A stretch of 64,000 bases of DNA from an uncultured Acidimicrobiales bacterium (lineage in GTDB: Bacteria > Actinomycetota > Acidimicrobiia > Acidimicrobiales > SZUA-35), in the NCBI GenBank assembly GCA_938021675.1, contig CALIFY010000001.1, forward strand, positions 1-64,000, in the 5' to 3' direction. The stretch's first letter is position 1; every line of letters starts with the position of its first letter. The notes below the pieces were generated by a model, which saw only the letters and a program-made list of their open reading frames with translations, was not told the DNA's origin and made no database searches. Shown here one piece after another: positions 34,078 through 42,395 of this stretch. The position numbers and the translations under genes are program-made.

Positions 34078-35004
34078 TCAGATAGAGAGTACGTCTGTGC
34101 GGTTTCCGCCGCTTGAGGCCGCTCGGGTAGCCGCTGAATCGAGCAAGGCGAGAATTCGCTCGACCGACGGACTTTTGGCGTCGACCGAACCGACGATCAC
34201 GCTGGCGGTAAACGACACGAGCCGATCGTCCAGTTCGACGGGAAAAGCCACCTCATCACGAAGGCGGCCGGCGATCTCGGTCAACTGGGTCGGGTCGGCA
34301 TCGGTCGACATGAGAACCAGAAAACCGGCCTCGTCGAATCGGCCGATGATGTCAGGGGCCCGGAGCCGAACTTGAAGTCGCTGTCCGACGTCTCGCACGA
34401 CTCGCTGCACGGCGCGCTTTCCGAACTTGTCCCCGAGTTCGGAAAGCTCGTCGACCCACAGGCCGACCAGCGCCAGCGGCTTGTTGCCCGGAGCGTCAAG
34501 CCGTTCTTTCAATTGAGCTAACACGTGGTAGCGGTTTGGGAAGCCGGTAAGTAGATCATGGGTCAGCGGCCCACCCGCTTGCGCTGAGTATCGGGTCTCA
34601 TCAGCCATAGAACGCACGCCGACCATGGTCAGATCGCCGTCGATCGGTTTGGCCGCTATTTCGATCGGGGTCAAACCGCGCGCCAAACGGACCGCCCGTC
34701 GTCCGACCGTCTGTCGATCCTGCTGCTCTGCTTCTGGCTCACCATCGGCCTTGTGGAGCGCTTGTCGGCAGTCCTGCTCGAATTCGGGGAGCAGTAACTC
34801 GACCAACGGGGTACCGACCAATCGATGATGGGGAATCCCCATCGTTTCGACCGCCTCGTGGTTGGCACTCCGGATGACTTCTCCCTCCAGAATTAGACAG
34901 CCACCCGGCGACAGTTGAACCAGCTCAGAAAGCTGGGCCAGTCGGCCGCCGTGGCCGGGGTCAGGAGAAGATGGAATCTCGTTCTCGTGCTCACGTTCAG
35001 CCAT
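34078..35004 (-). CDS. PAS plus degenerate GGDEF protein
   Basis: A 308-residue cytoplasmic protein. A PAS-like region lies at about 22-130 (LILEGEVIRSANHEAVETMGIPHHRLVGTPLVELL, in pieces), followed by a GGDEF-type domain from about 145 (LTHDLLTGFPNRYHVLAQLKERL, the usual DxLTGLxNR start). The active-site loop that should read GGDEF is DEAGF (IGRFDEAGFLVLM), so cyclic-di-GMP synthesis is very unlikely. The domain may bind GTP or another partner as a sensor. The last segment (SVERILALLDSAATRAASSGGNRTDVL) matches the normal end of GGDEF domains. GAGG stands upstream of the ATG at 35004. No EAL domain is present nearby. Confidence 0.82.
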   Translation of the reverse strand: MAEREHENEIPSSPDPGHGGRLAQLSELVQLSPGGCLILEGEVIRSANHEAVETMGIPHHRLVGTPLVELLLPEFEQDCRQALHKADGEPEAEQQDRQTVGRRAVRLARGLTPIEIAAKPIDGDLTMVGVRSMADETRYSAQAGGPLTHDLLTGFPNRYHVLAQLKERLDAPGNKPLALVGLWVDELSELGDKFGKRAVQRVVRDVGQRLQVRLRAPDIIGRFDEAGFLVLMSTDADPTQLTEIAGRLRDEVAFPVELDDRLVSFTASVIVGSVDAKSPSVERILALLDSAATRAASSGGNRTDVLSI

Positions 35005-35089
35005 GCCCGCACCTCATGTGTTCTCTTTGTATCGGTGGAACTGGTGTTCACTGAAGAGCGGGCTCACCCATTCGTCTAGGGCCGGCGGT

Positions 35090-36469
35090 TTATCCTTGGC
35101 GAAGTTGCTCTACCCCATCGAGTAGTGCGTTCTCTACCACCTCGGTCAAGGCCGGATGAATGTAGAACACCTGCTCGGCCACCGACTCCGCTGTTTGCTC
35201 GAACTGCATCGCCTGGATCAATGGCTGGATGAGCGTCGCCGCTTGTGGACCGAGGATGTGGGCGCCAATCAACAGCCCGGTCGATCGGTCGAGGAGAACC
35301 TTGGCAAACGAGTCACCGTCTTCGAGAGCCCAACCGTATGCCGTTGCTCCGTAGTCCCGCCGACCTACGACGTAGTCGATGTCTTGTTCGATCGCATCGG
35401 CCTCGGTCAAACCGACCGTCGCCACTTGTGGGTCACCGAACACGGCATGGGGAACGGTCCGGTAGTCGACGCGCCGGAGATCGTCGGGGTGGGTCATGTT
35501 CCAGAACGCCGCTTTGGCTTCGGCGTTTGCGAGGTGCTTGAGCTGGTAGCTGTTGGTCACATCGCCGATAGCCCACACCCCATCAACCGATGTGGCCATG
35601 GTGCGGTCGACGGCGATACGACCGTCGGCGTGGAGGGTCAACCCGCCGGCCTCGGCGTCGATCAGATCGGAGTTCGGGGTGCGGCCGGTTGCCACCAGCA
35701 GCTCGTCAACCTCGGTCTCGTCGCCATCGTGGTAGATAACGATCGGTGCGTCCGGGTCGCCGCCCTTGCGTTCAACTCGGTCCGGTACCTGGCCGAGGCG
35801 AAGCTCAACCCGGCGGCCGAATATTTCCGTGAACCGGGTCGAGATTTCAGCGTCTTCGGTTCGCAGCAGACGTTCGGAACGGTTGAACAACGTGACCGCA
35901 GCCCCGTACCCACTGAACACGTGCCCGAGTTCGGCGGCGATAAAGCCGCCGCCGATAATGCCAAGCCTGGCCGGAAACCGATCGAGTCGCATGATGGTGT
36001 CCGACGTGTGGGCCCCGGCCTCGCCAAGTCCGGCGATCGGCGGAAAACTGGCGCGAGAACCGGTAGCGACGAGTATCTGTGGAGCCGTCATTCTTCGGCC
36101 GTCGACCTCGAGTTCCTTTGGAGCGACAAACCGGGCCGTGCCCTGAATGAGTTCGAGATTGGCGTTGCCGTTCCGCCGGTATTCCTCGCCCCCCGATGCT
36201 ATGGGGTCAATCCGGCCAAAGACACGGTCGCGAATAGCGATCCAGTCGACACCGTCGACTCGGGAGTCGACGCCGAGTCGCTCACCATGGCGGGCAGATT
36301 CGGCGACGTCGGCCGGCAGCACGAACATCTTCGAAGGGATGCAGCCGACGTTGAGACAGGTCCCACCGAATACGCCTCGCTCGATCAATGCGATTCGAAG
36401 ACCGGCCATCTCTTCGGGAATAGCGTTTCCTGAACCGCTACCGACGATGATCAGGTCGAACGTTTCCAT
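35090..36469 (-). CDS. mtr: Mycothione reductase
   Basis: A 459-residue FAD and NADPH-dependent disulfide reductase that keeps mycothiol reduced. DLIIVGSGSGN (5-15) binds FAD, GGTCLNVGCIPSKMF (35-49) holds the redox-active Cys pair, and LGIIGGGFIAAELGHVFSG (about 168-186) binds NADPH. The C-terminal HPALTEVVENAL (about 440-451) has the His-Glu pair of the active site. The GSGSGN motif and CIPSKMFV region favour mycothione reductase over lipoamide dehydrogenase, which usually has GGGPGG. Mycothiol is restricted to Actinobacteria, which supports the lineage inference. The DUF983 gene lies 66 bp upstream. Confidence 0.85.
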   Translation of the reverse strand: METFDLIIVGSGSGNAIPEEMAGLRIALIERGVFGGTCLNVGCIPSKMFVLPADVAESARHGERLGVDSRVDGVDWIAIRDRVFGRIDPIASGGEEYRRNGNANLELIQGTARFVAPKELEVDGRRMTAPQILVATGSRASFPPIAGLGEAGAHTSDTIMRLDRFPARLGIIGGGFIAAELGHVFSGYGAAVTLFNRSERLLRTEDAEISTRFTEIFGRRVELRLGQVPDRVERKGGDPDAPIVIYHDGDETEVDELLVATGRTPNSDLIDAEAGGLTLHADGRIAVDRTMATSVDGVWAIGDVTNSYQLKHLANAEAKAAFWNMTHPDDLRRVDYRTVPHAVFGDPQVATVGLTEADAIEQDIDYVVGRRDYGATAYGWALEDGDSFAKVLLDRSTGLLIGAHILGPQAATLIQPLIQAMQFEQTAESVAEQVFYIHPALTEVVENALLDGVEQLRQG

Positions 36470-36535
36470 GGTTTGGTATCTCGTTTCTTTCGTCGGTTCG
36501 GGACTGGTTTACGGCGACGATGTGGCTTGTCCCCG

Positions 36536-36949
36536 CTAGTTCTCGCGACCGGTGGCGGTCCAGTCGACTTCGTGTGCTTCCAGAGGCCTGAGCGCCACGT
36601 CGATCGCGGTCCACACCATACGGCTAACCGGGAAGAGCACGACGGGAGCACACAGCGCAAGTAGTACGTTCCCGATCATAAGCGGTACGACGGGGAAGTC
36701 AGGGAAGGTAAAGATCAGGCCGGCGATCAGGCTGCCGAGCAGAATTCCGAAGGTCGCTATGGTGTTGATGCCGATGGCCCCAACCCAATGTCCTTCGATT
36801 CGCTCAAATCGGAGCCCACATCGATGGCAGGCCTCGGACATCTTGACCCAGTACCGAAAGTGTCCGCGGCGCCCGCAGGCCGCACAAGCGAGGGATATGC
36901 CCCGCCAGAGCAACGTAGGGGTTGAGGGCTGTGCTCGTCTGCTGGTCAA
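36536..36949 (-). CDS. DUF983 membrane protein
   Basis: A 137-residue protein with a zinc-ribbon-like N-terminus (CAACGRRGHFRYWVKMSEACHRCG, in pieces; two CxxC pairs, about residues 22-44) and two membrane helices (IATFGILLGSLIAGLIF, about 63-79; MIGNVLLALCAPVVLFPV, about 91-108). This is the DUF983 layout; the family is often found with cytochrome-oxidase or metal-related genes but has no set function. It begins with TTG ten bases after the stop of the aminotransferase gene, so it is probably translated by coupling. Four cysteines are in place for metal binding. Confidence 0.83.
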   Translation of the reverse strand: MTSRRAQPSTPTLLWRGISLACAACGRRGHFRYWVKMSEACHRCGLRFERIEGHWVGAIGINTIATFGILLGSLIAGLIFTFPDFPVVPLMIGNVLLALCAPVVLFPVSRMVWTAIDVALRPLEAHEVDWTATGREN

Positions 36950-36959
36950 CGGTTACTGA

Positions 36960-38123
36960 TCAACGGTTGGCGGTCGTCCACGTGGCGATTCTGGACATCG
37001 CCTCGCCGATCTCAGCGATATCGCCTGCGTACGAGAGGCGGACGAAGTCTCGGCCCCGACGTCGGTCGAAGTCGATACCGGGGGTCGTGGCAACACCCAA
37101 CTCGTCAAGCCAGCGGCTGCACAGCGCCGGGCTGTCGAGCTGGCGCCCACCGATACGCAATGCTGAAACGTCGACCCAAGCGTAGAAGGCTCCGTCGGCC
37201 GGAGCGATCCGGTCGAACCCAGCGGCGGCGAGGCCATCGAGGACGACGGACCGATTTTGGCGGTACCGGGCGACGTTGTCTTCAAGTTCGTCGATGCAGT
37301 CGAACGCGGCGAGAGCGGCCAGCTGGCTGATCGTTGGTGGGGCGATGGTCAGGCTCTGCGCCAACCGGACGGCGGCTTCTGCAACCGGCGGCGGGGCCAC
37401 GATCCATCCGAGCCGCCAGCCGGTCATCGAAAAATACTTCGAGAAGCTGTTGAGGATCAGCACGTCATCGGTGAATGCGAGCGCCGACGGAGTCGTCACG
37501 CCGAACGAAATACCGTGGTAGATCTCGTCCACTACGAGTCGGACGTCGTGTGCGGTTGCCCAATCGATCACGTTCCGCAGAACGGTTTCTGGAAGGACTG
37601 TTCCGGTCGGATTCGATGGACTGGCGATCACCAACCCATCGACGGGTCCGACCGCTTCCAACTGTTGGATGGTCGGTCGAAAGTCGGACTCGTGGCCGAC
37701 CGCCAGCGGCAGTACGTCGACGCCAAAGGCCTGCAGATCATTTCGGTAACACGGGTAGCCCGGTTCGAGGACCACCACACGGTCGCCGGCATCGAACACT
37801 GAGAGAAACCCCAGGACACAACTCCCAGACGCTCCCGTGGTGACGACGATCCGCTCCATTGGAATCCCAAGGCCATATCGTTCCTGGTACCAATCCGAGA
37901 TTCGTTGCCGAAGTTCCGGTATCCCTGCGGCGCCGGTATAACCGAGCCGATCTTCGCCTAGTGCCCGGGACGCGGCGGCCAGGGCCCCTGACGGGGCCGG
38001 GGTACTCGGTTGACCGACCTCGAGGTGTAGCACCTCTAACCCGGCCGCCTCTCGCTGTGAGGCGGCCTGCATGACCTCCATCACGTAGAACGGAGGAACG
38101 TCGCTTCGGCCCGACGGTTTCAT
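36960..38123 (-). CDS. Class I/II PLP-dependent aminotransferase
   Basis: A 387-residue pyridoxal-phosphate enzyme of fold type I. LGYTGAAGIPELRQRIS (about 57-73) and TTGASGSCVLGFLSVFDAGD (about 92-111) mark the cofactor-phosphate region, SPSNPTG (about 166-172) and RLVVDEIYHG (about 193-202) bind the ring, and LNSFSKYFSMTGWRLGW (about 224-240) contains the Schiff-base lysine. The C-terminal arginine for the substrate carboxylate is in DFVRLSYAG. It is like aspartate or alanine aminotransferases; the amino donor cannot be fixed. A CATACT box seven bases before the ATG suggests a leaderless message. DUF983 and mtr follow on the same strand. Confidence 0.9.
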   Translation of the reverse strand: MKPSGRSDVPPFYVMEVMQAASQREAAGLEVLHLEVGQPSTPAPSGALAAASRALGEDRLGYTGAAGIPELRQRISDWYQERYGLGIPMERIVVTTGASGSCVLGFLSVFDAGDRVVVLEPGYPCYRNDLQAFGVDVLPLAVGHESDFRPTIQQLEAVGPVDGLVIASPSNPTGTVLPETVLRNVIDWATAHDVRLVVDEIYHGISFGVTTPSALAFTDDVLILNSFSKYFSMTGWRLGWIVAPPPVAEAAVRLAQSLTIAPPTISQLAALAAFDCIDELEDNVARYRQNRSVVLDGLAAAGFDRIAPADGAFYAWVDVSALRIGGRQLDSPALCSRWLDELGVATTPGIDFDRRRGRDFVRLSYAGDIAEIGEAMSRIATWTTANR

Positions 38124-38130
38124 AGCGGTC

Positions 38131-38136
38131 AGTATG
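38131..38136 (-). promoter_or_regulatory. -10 box of a leaderless start (aminotransferase)
   Basis: On the minus strand, CATACT is followed by seven bases and the ATG at 38123. It directly adjoins the terminator hairpin of the ABC operon. Confidence 0.4.
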
Positions 38137-38170
38137 CCGTGGGCTCTGCACTAGCGGCGGAGCCCACGGC
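38136..38170 (-). terminator. Terminator hairpin after the ABC operon
   Basis: GCCGTGGGCTC (38136-38146) and GAGCCCACGGC (38160-38170) form a perfect 11-bp stem with a 13-base loop, 33 bases after the permease stop. There is no T-tract, as is common in actinobacteria. Confidence 0.65.
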
Positions 38171-38202
38171 AGAGCCGATGGTGGTCGGATGGACCGTGAT
38201 CG

Positions 38203-40743
38203 TTACTGCCCAGACGAGATGGCGGCCAGGATGTTGAGGCGGCTGGCCCTGATCGACGGGATGATCGAAGCCAACAGGCCGACGATGGCGGCCAGGATGA
38301 CGACCGTGGTCAACGCTCGGAACGGGATGGTGAGGCTTATCTCACCCTGGTCCCGCAATGCCAGCACAATTGCGTAGCCAAAGAACAAGCCGAGAGCCAC
38401 GCCGAGCATGGCGCCGAACAGGGCGGTGATAACCGCTTCCCACCGGACGGTCGATCGGACTTGGCTTCTCGTCATGCCAACCGCTCGGAGTAGTCCGATT
38501 TCTCTGGTCCGTTCGATAGTTGAAAGTCGCAAGGTGTTTGCGATGCCGAACGCAGCGATGATGATGGCCAGCCCGAGCAACCCGAAGATCAAGTTCAGGA
38601 TGTTGTCGAGCTGGGCGGATTGGGAGTCGATGAATTCCTGTCGGTCCTGCACCTCGGCGTTCGGGTAAGCGGCGGTCACGCTATCGATCGCCGCCCGACC
38701 ATCTTCGATATCGACCCCATCGGCCAACCGCACGTAGGCGGCGAAATCGAGTTGCTCGGCTGCGGTCGATTGGTACAGATCTTGTCCGACCAGCTGATTC
38801 CCAGCGAACGATGCGTCTTCGTAGATGCCGACGACGGTAAGGTCCCGATCGATACCGTCGGTGAATTGCACCGCTATCGAATCTCCGATGCCGACTCCTA
38901 AGTCTTCGGCGTTGTTGTCGAGGAGCATGATGGTCTCACCGACGAGGTCTGTCGGGGAACCCTCGACGATGCCGACATCGAGTATCTCGAACGCGACCGG
39001 TTCAACGGCGATAATGAAGTCCCCAGATCCCTCGACCTCCCCAACGCCAACCCTCAGCGATGTGGCGACGTCGACTTCGTCGAGGGCTTCAACATCGGCG
39101 GCGAGCTGCGGACTAAATCCGCCGCCCGGTCCAAACGAGCCGGAGTCGATCACAACGTCACCGGCGAAGTTCTCGGCCACGGTTCCTTCGATAGACGACT
39201 TAAGCGACGCGGCAAGGACGGTCACTCCGGCCACCAGAGCCACCCCGATCGTGAGGGCCGAAGCGGTTCGAGCGGTCCGTTTCGGGTTCCGCATCGAGTT
39301 GTCTCTCGCCAGGTTGCCCGTCGTTCCACGGAATGCGGCAATGGGGGCCCCGAGCACTCGGGCCACCGGTTTCGCTATCGTCGGACCGAGAACGAACACG
39401 CCGATGAACATAAACCCGGCACCAAGCCCGGCCAGGGCGATCTCGGGTGCGAGTAGACCGAACAGAATCGAAACGCCACCGAGCGCGGTGACGACAAGGC
39501 CGATCGCCAACCGGATGTTGTTGCGTTTCCAGGTCTCGGCCGAAGCTTCCCGCAGCGCCTCGATGGGGGTGATGCGAGCGGCCCTGATGGCCGGGAACAG
39601 TGCGGAACCGACCGTCACAATCGTACCGATTACGAGGCTGACGATTACCGTCCTCGGGAGCAGGACGAGACCTTCGGATGGAAGCTCCAATCCGGCCAGC
39701 CTGAGCAGTGCCTGAAGGGCGTATGACAGCGCAGCCCCGAAGAGGACGCCAAGCAACGAGCCGACCACTCCGATCACAACAGCTTCGAGAATGACCGACC
39801 GTAAGATCTGGCCTCGCGCTGCGCCGAGAGCGCGGAACAACGCCAGTTCTCGGGTTCTCTGAGCAATCAGAATCGAGAACGTGTTTGCGATAACAAAGGC
39901 CGACACAAAGATGGCGATCACCGCGAATGCGGTCAAAAATATGTTGAAGAAGCTGAGCCCATCGGCAATCGCGGACTGGGCCTCTTCGGTGGCCTCAGAG
40001 CCGGTGATGACCTCGGCACCGGCCGGCAGGATCTCACCGATCCTGGCTGCGATATCCGCCTCATCGATACCTTCGTCAGCTCGCACGCCGATCGCGTCGA
40101 GCGTGCCCTCGGCCCCCAGTACCCGCTGGGCCTCGCTCAGCTCGAACAGGGCGCTGGAGGCACCACCGATCGAATTGGACGTCCCGAATCGGGCGATGCC
40201 GACGAGTTCGAACCGTTCCGACCCGGCGCTCGACAGGATCTGGACCTGCTCACCCACCTGTAAGGTTCCGGTGGTGGCGGTGTTTTCGTCGAGTACGACT
40301 TCACCTGGGCCCACCGGTTCTCGCCCATCGATCACGTTGAACTGCGAGAGTTGGTCGTCTTCGGTCCACGAGAATCCAAAGGTCGGTGGACCTTGGCCGG
40401 GATTTCCGATCGGCTCACCGTCGTTGCCAACGACGGTGGCCGTCCCTTGGACAAAGCCGTCGACACCAGAAACGCCATCTACGGCTGCGACGTCGTCGAC
40501 GAGCGATTCGTCGATGCGAGATCGGACCTGAATCCCGAATCCGGCGTCGACCACTTCCGATGACCGGACTTGAGCATCTGTCGTCTCGAAGACGGTGGCG
40601 AAGAGATTGTCAAACGCTCTCTGGACCGAGTCGGTGAAAATGAGGGTTCCGGCGAGAAACGAGATGCCGATAATGACGGCTGCCGCGGTGGCGATGGTGC
40701 GGCCGATGTGACCGCGAATCGATTTCAGAGTTGCCCGATACAT
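38203..40743 (-). CDS. FtsX/MacB-type ABC transporter permease
   Basis: An 846-residue permease with the FtsX duplication: an N-terminal helix (about 15-37), a large external domain, three helices around 260-400 (FFNIFLTAFAVIAIFVSAFVIANTFSILIAQRTRELALFRALGAARGQI, in pieces), and a second copy with the same motif (GLAIIIAAFGIANTLRLSTIERTREIGLLRAVGMTRSQVR, near 725) and final helices. The R(E)xALxRALG motif in both copies is diagnostic. It works with the ATPase encoded 18 bp upstream. A GGGAGG ribosome binding site precedes the ATG at 40743. Such permeases move lipids, lipoproteins or antimicrobial peptides out of the membrane. The terminator at 38136-38170 follows. Confidence 0.92.
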   Translation of the reverse strand: MYRATLKSIRGHIGRTIATAAAVIIGISFLAGTLIFTDSVQRAFDNLFATVFETTDAQVRSSEVVDAGFGIQVRSRIDESLVDDVAAVDGVSGVDGFVQGTATVVGNDGEPIGNPGQGPPTFGFSWTEDDQLSQFNVIDGREPVGPGEVVLDENTATTGTLQVGEQVQILSSAGSERFELVGIARFGTSNSIGGASSALFELSEAQRVLGAEGTLDAIGVRADEGIDEADIAARIGEILPAGAEVITGSEATEEAQSAIADGLSFFNIFLTAFAVIAIFVSAFVIANTFSILIAQRTRELALFRALGAARGQILRSVILEAVVIGVVGSLLGVLFGAALSYALQALLRLAGLELPSEGLVLLPRTVIVSLVIGTIVTVGSALFPAIRAARITPIEALREASAETWKRNNIRLAIGLVVTALGGVSILFGLLAPEIALAGLGAGFMFIGVFVLGPTIAKPVARVLGAPIAAFRGTTGNLARDNSMRNPKRTARTASALTIGVALVAGVTVLAASLKSSIEGTVAENFAGDVVIDSGSFGPGGGFSPQLAADVEALDEVDVATSLRVGVGEVEGSGDFIIAVEPVAFEILDVGIVEGSPTDLVGETIMLLDNNAEDLGVGIGDSIAVQFTDGIDRDLTVVGIYEDASFAGNQLVGQDLYQSTAAEQLDFAAYVRLADGVDIEDGRAAIDSVTAAYPNAEVQDRQEFIDSQSAQLDNILNLIFGLLGLAIIIAAFGIANTLRLSTIERTREIGLLRAVGMTRSQVRSTVRWEAVITALFGAMLGVALGLFFGYAIVLALRDQGEISLTIPFRALTTVVILAAIVGLLASIIPSIRASRLNILAAISSGQ

Positions 40744-40761
40744 GTGGCGTGGTCCTCCCGC

Positions 40762-41565
40762 TCAGTCACCGAGGCTGCGCATGGTGTCGAACACCAGGTC
40801 AGCCGTCGGGTCGAGAAGTTCGTGAACGATCCGACCGTCGGCCAGGAACAGGACACGATCTGAGTAGGCGGCGGACACGGGGTCGTGGGTGACCATCACG
40901 ATCGTCTGTGACAGGTCGTCGACGGCCCGACGCATGAAGTCGAGGATTTCCGCTCCGGTTCGGGAGTCGAGGTTTCCGGTCGGCTCGTCTCCGAAGATAA
41001 TCTCCGGTCGACTGGCCAGGGCGCGGGCCACTGCCACCCGCTGTTGTTGCCCGCCGGAGAGTTCGGTCGGCCGATGTGTTTGACGATCGCTCAAACCGAC
41101 CGTCTCGATGACTTCGTCGATCCAGTCCGATTCGCCTTTCCTCCCCGCGAGGTCGAGAGGCAGGGTGATGTTCTCCCTTGTCGTCAGGGTGGGGATCAGG
41201 TTGTAGGCCTGGAATATGAATCCGATCTTGTCCCGCCGAAGGGTGGTAAGCGCCTTGTCACCGAGGGCCGATAGAGCCTGAGGTCCGATAAACGCTTCGC
41301 CTGAGCTCAGTCTGTCCAGCCCGGCCATGCACTGCATCAGCGTCGATTTCCCCGAACCCGATGGGCCCATGATGGCGGTGAACCGGCCCGCTTCGAACGA
41401 CACATCGACGTCGCGAAGGGCGTGAACTTCGGTATCGCCCATGCCGTAGACCTTGCTGGCCGAACGAGCGCTGGCTGCCGATCCGTTCGGTGCTCCGGTC
41501 GATACCGGTGGCCCAAGGTCGTCCGCCGCCGGGCGCGGGGGTAAGTTGTCGGTCGTTTTTGACAT
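40762..41565 (-). CDS. ABC transporter ATPase of the MacB/LolD type
   Basis: A 267-residue ATP-binding subunit. Walker A is GPSGSGKST (about 68-76), the Q-loop lies in FIFQAYNLIPTLT, the ABC signature is LSGGQQQRVAVARAL (about 169-183), Walker B is IIFGDEPTGNLDS (about 189-201), and the switch histidine is in VMVTHD. These define a LolD/MacB-like ATPase that drives the permease encoded next to it. The N-terminal 30 residues are a Pro/Ser-rich extension. GGGAG stands at the right distance before the ATG at 41565. The two-component pair lies directly upstream on the same strand and probably controls it. Confidence 0.95.
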   Translation of the reverse strand: MSKTTDNLPPRPAADDLGPPVSTGAPNGSAASARSASKVYGMGDTEVHALRDVDVSFEAGRFTAIMGPSGSGKSTLMQCMAGLDRLSSGEAFIGPQALSALGDKALTTLRRDKIGFIFQAYNLIPTLTTRENITLPLDLAGRKGESDWIDEVIETVGLSDRQTHRPTELSGGQQQRVAVARALASRPEIIFGDEPTGNLDSRTGAEILDFMRRAVDDLSQTIVMVTHDPVSAAYSDRVLFLADGRIVHELLDPTADLVFDTMRSLGD

Positions 41566-41714
41566 TGTCGGTCTCCCTCGACATTCGTACCCTGGAATCT
41601 ACGCCAAACTTGAGGTCACCCACGTCGGTCGAAGTGAGGATTTCGGGATCATCCTTACGGCGGATCCACACCGCGTCCCCAACCGATGGGCTCGCCGAGC
41701 CGTTGAGCCGGGTG

Positions 41715-42395
41715 TCAGTTTTGACCGGGGCGCACGATACCCGATTCGTAGGCTTGGACGACCGCTTGGACCCGGTCGCGCACCTGTAGCTTGGCCAGGA
41801 CTCTCCCGACGTGTGTCTTTACGGTGGTCTCGCTGACAAAGAGTTTCTCTCCAATCTCTGAGTTCGAGAGGCCCCGGGCCATCTGGACGAGGACCTCGGC
41901 CTCGCGGTCGGTCAAAGAGGAGAATGGTTCGGTGGGTCGGTCGACATCGTCGGCCTCGGACCGTGGCCCGGCGGCAGCCGCTATTTGGAATCGCTCGATG
42001 AGACGCCGGGTCACCGATGGTGACAACAACGCCTCCCCTGAGGCGACAACCCGGACCGCTGACACGAGTTGCTCCGCCGGCGCGTCCTTTAGAAGGAAAC
42101 CGCTCGCCCCGTTCCGGAGAGCCTCGAACACGTACTCGTCGAGTTCGAACGTCGTGACGATGATGACTCTCGTATGTTTGTTTGTCGACAGCCGTCGTGT
42201 TGCCTCGACACCGTCCATGATCGGCATGCGAATATCCATGAGAACGACGTCCGGCTTGGTCGTGCGAACGAGCGTCAGTCCTTGAGCACCGTCCCCCGCC
42301 TCTCCGATCACTTCGATATCCGACTCGGAGTCGAGGATCATGCGAAATCCGGTTCTCACCAACTCCTGATCGTCGACGATGGCTACGCGAATCAT
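41715..42395 (-). CDS. NarL/LuxR-type response regulator
   Basis: A 226-residue regulator. The receiver domain has the acidic pair (VDDQE, residues 7-11), the phosphoacceptor aspartate in VVLMDIRMPIMDG (about 49-61), the switch Thr in IVTTFELDEYVF and the Lys in FLLKDAP (about 105-111). The C-terminal LuxR helix-turn-helix shows LTDREAEVLVQMARGLSNSEIGEKLFVSETTVKTHVGRVLAKL (in pieces, about 166-208). It is activated by the kinase encoded upstream, whose stop overlaps its ATG by four bases. It probably controls the ABC exporter genes 149 bp downstream. Confidence 0.95.
   Translation of the reverse strand: MIRVAIVDDQELVRTGFRMILDSESDIEVIGEAGDGAQGLTLVRTTKPDVVLMDIRMPIMDGVEATRRLSTNKHTRVIIVTTFELDEYVFEALRNGASGFLLKDAPAEQLVSAVRVVASGEALLSPSVTRRLIERFQIAAAAGPRSEADDVDRPTEPFSSLTDREAEVLVQMARGLSNSEIGEKLFVSETTVKTHVGRVLAKLQVRDRVQAVVQAYESGIVRPGQN

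Noticed and set aside
38824-39715. A long plus-strand frame opposite the FtsX permease
   Set aside because: It has shadow-type composition (Ser/Thr/Pro/Arg) with no domain, and the minus strand has an undisputed permease.
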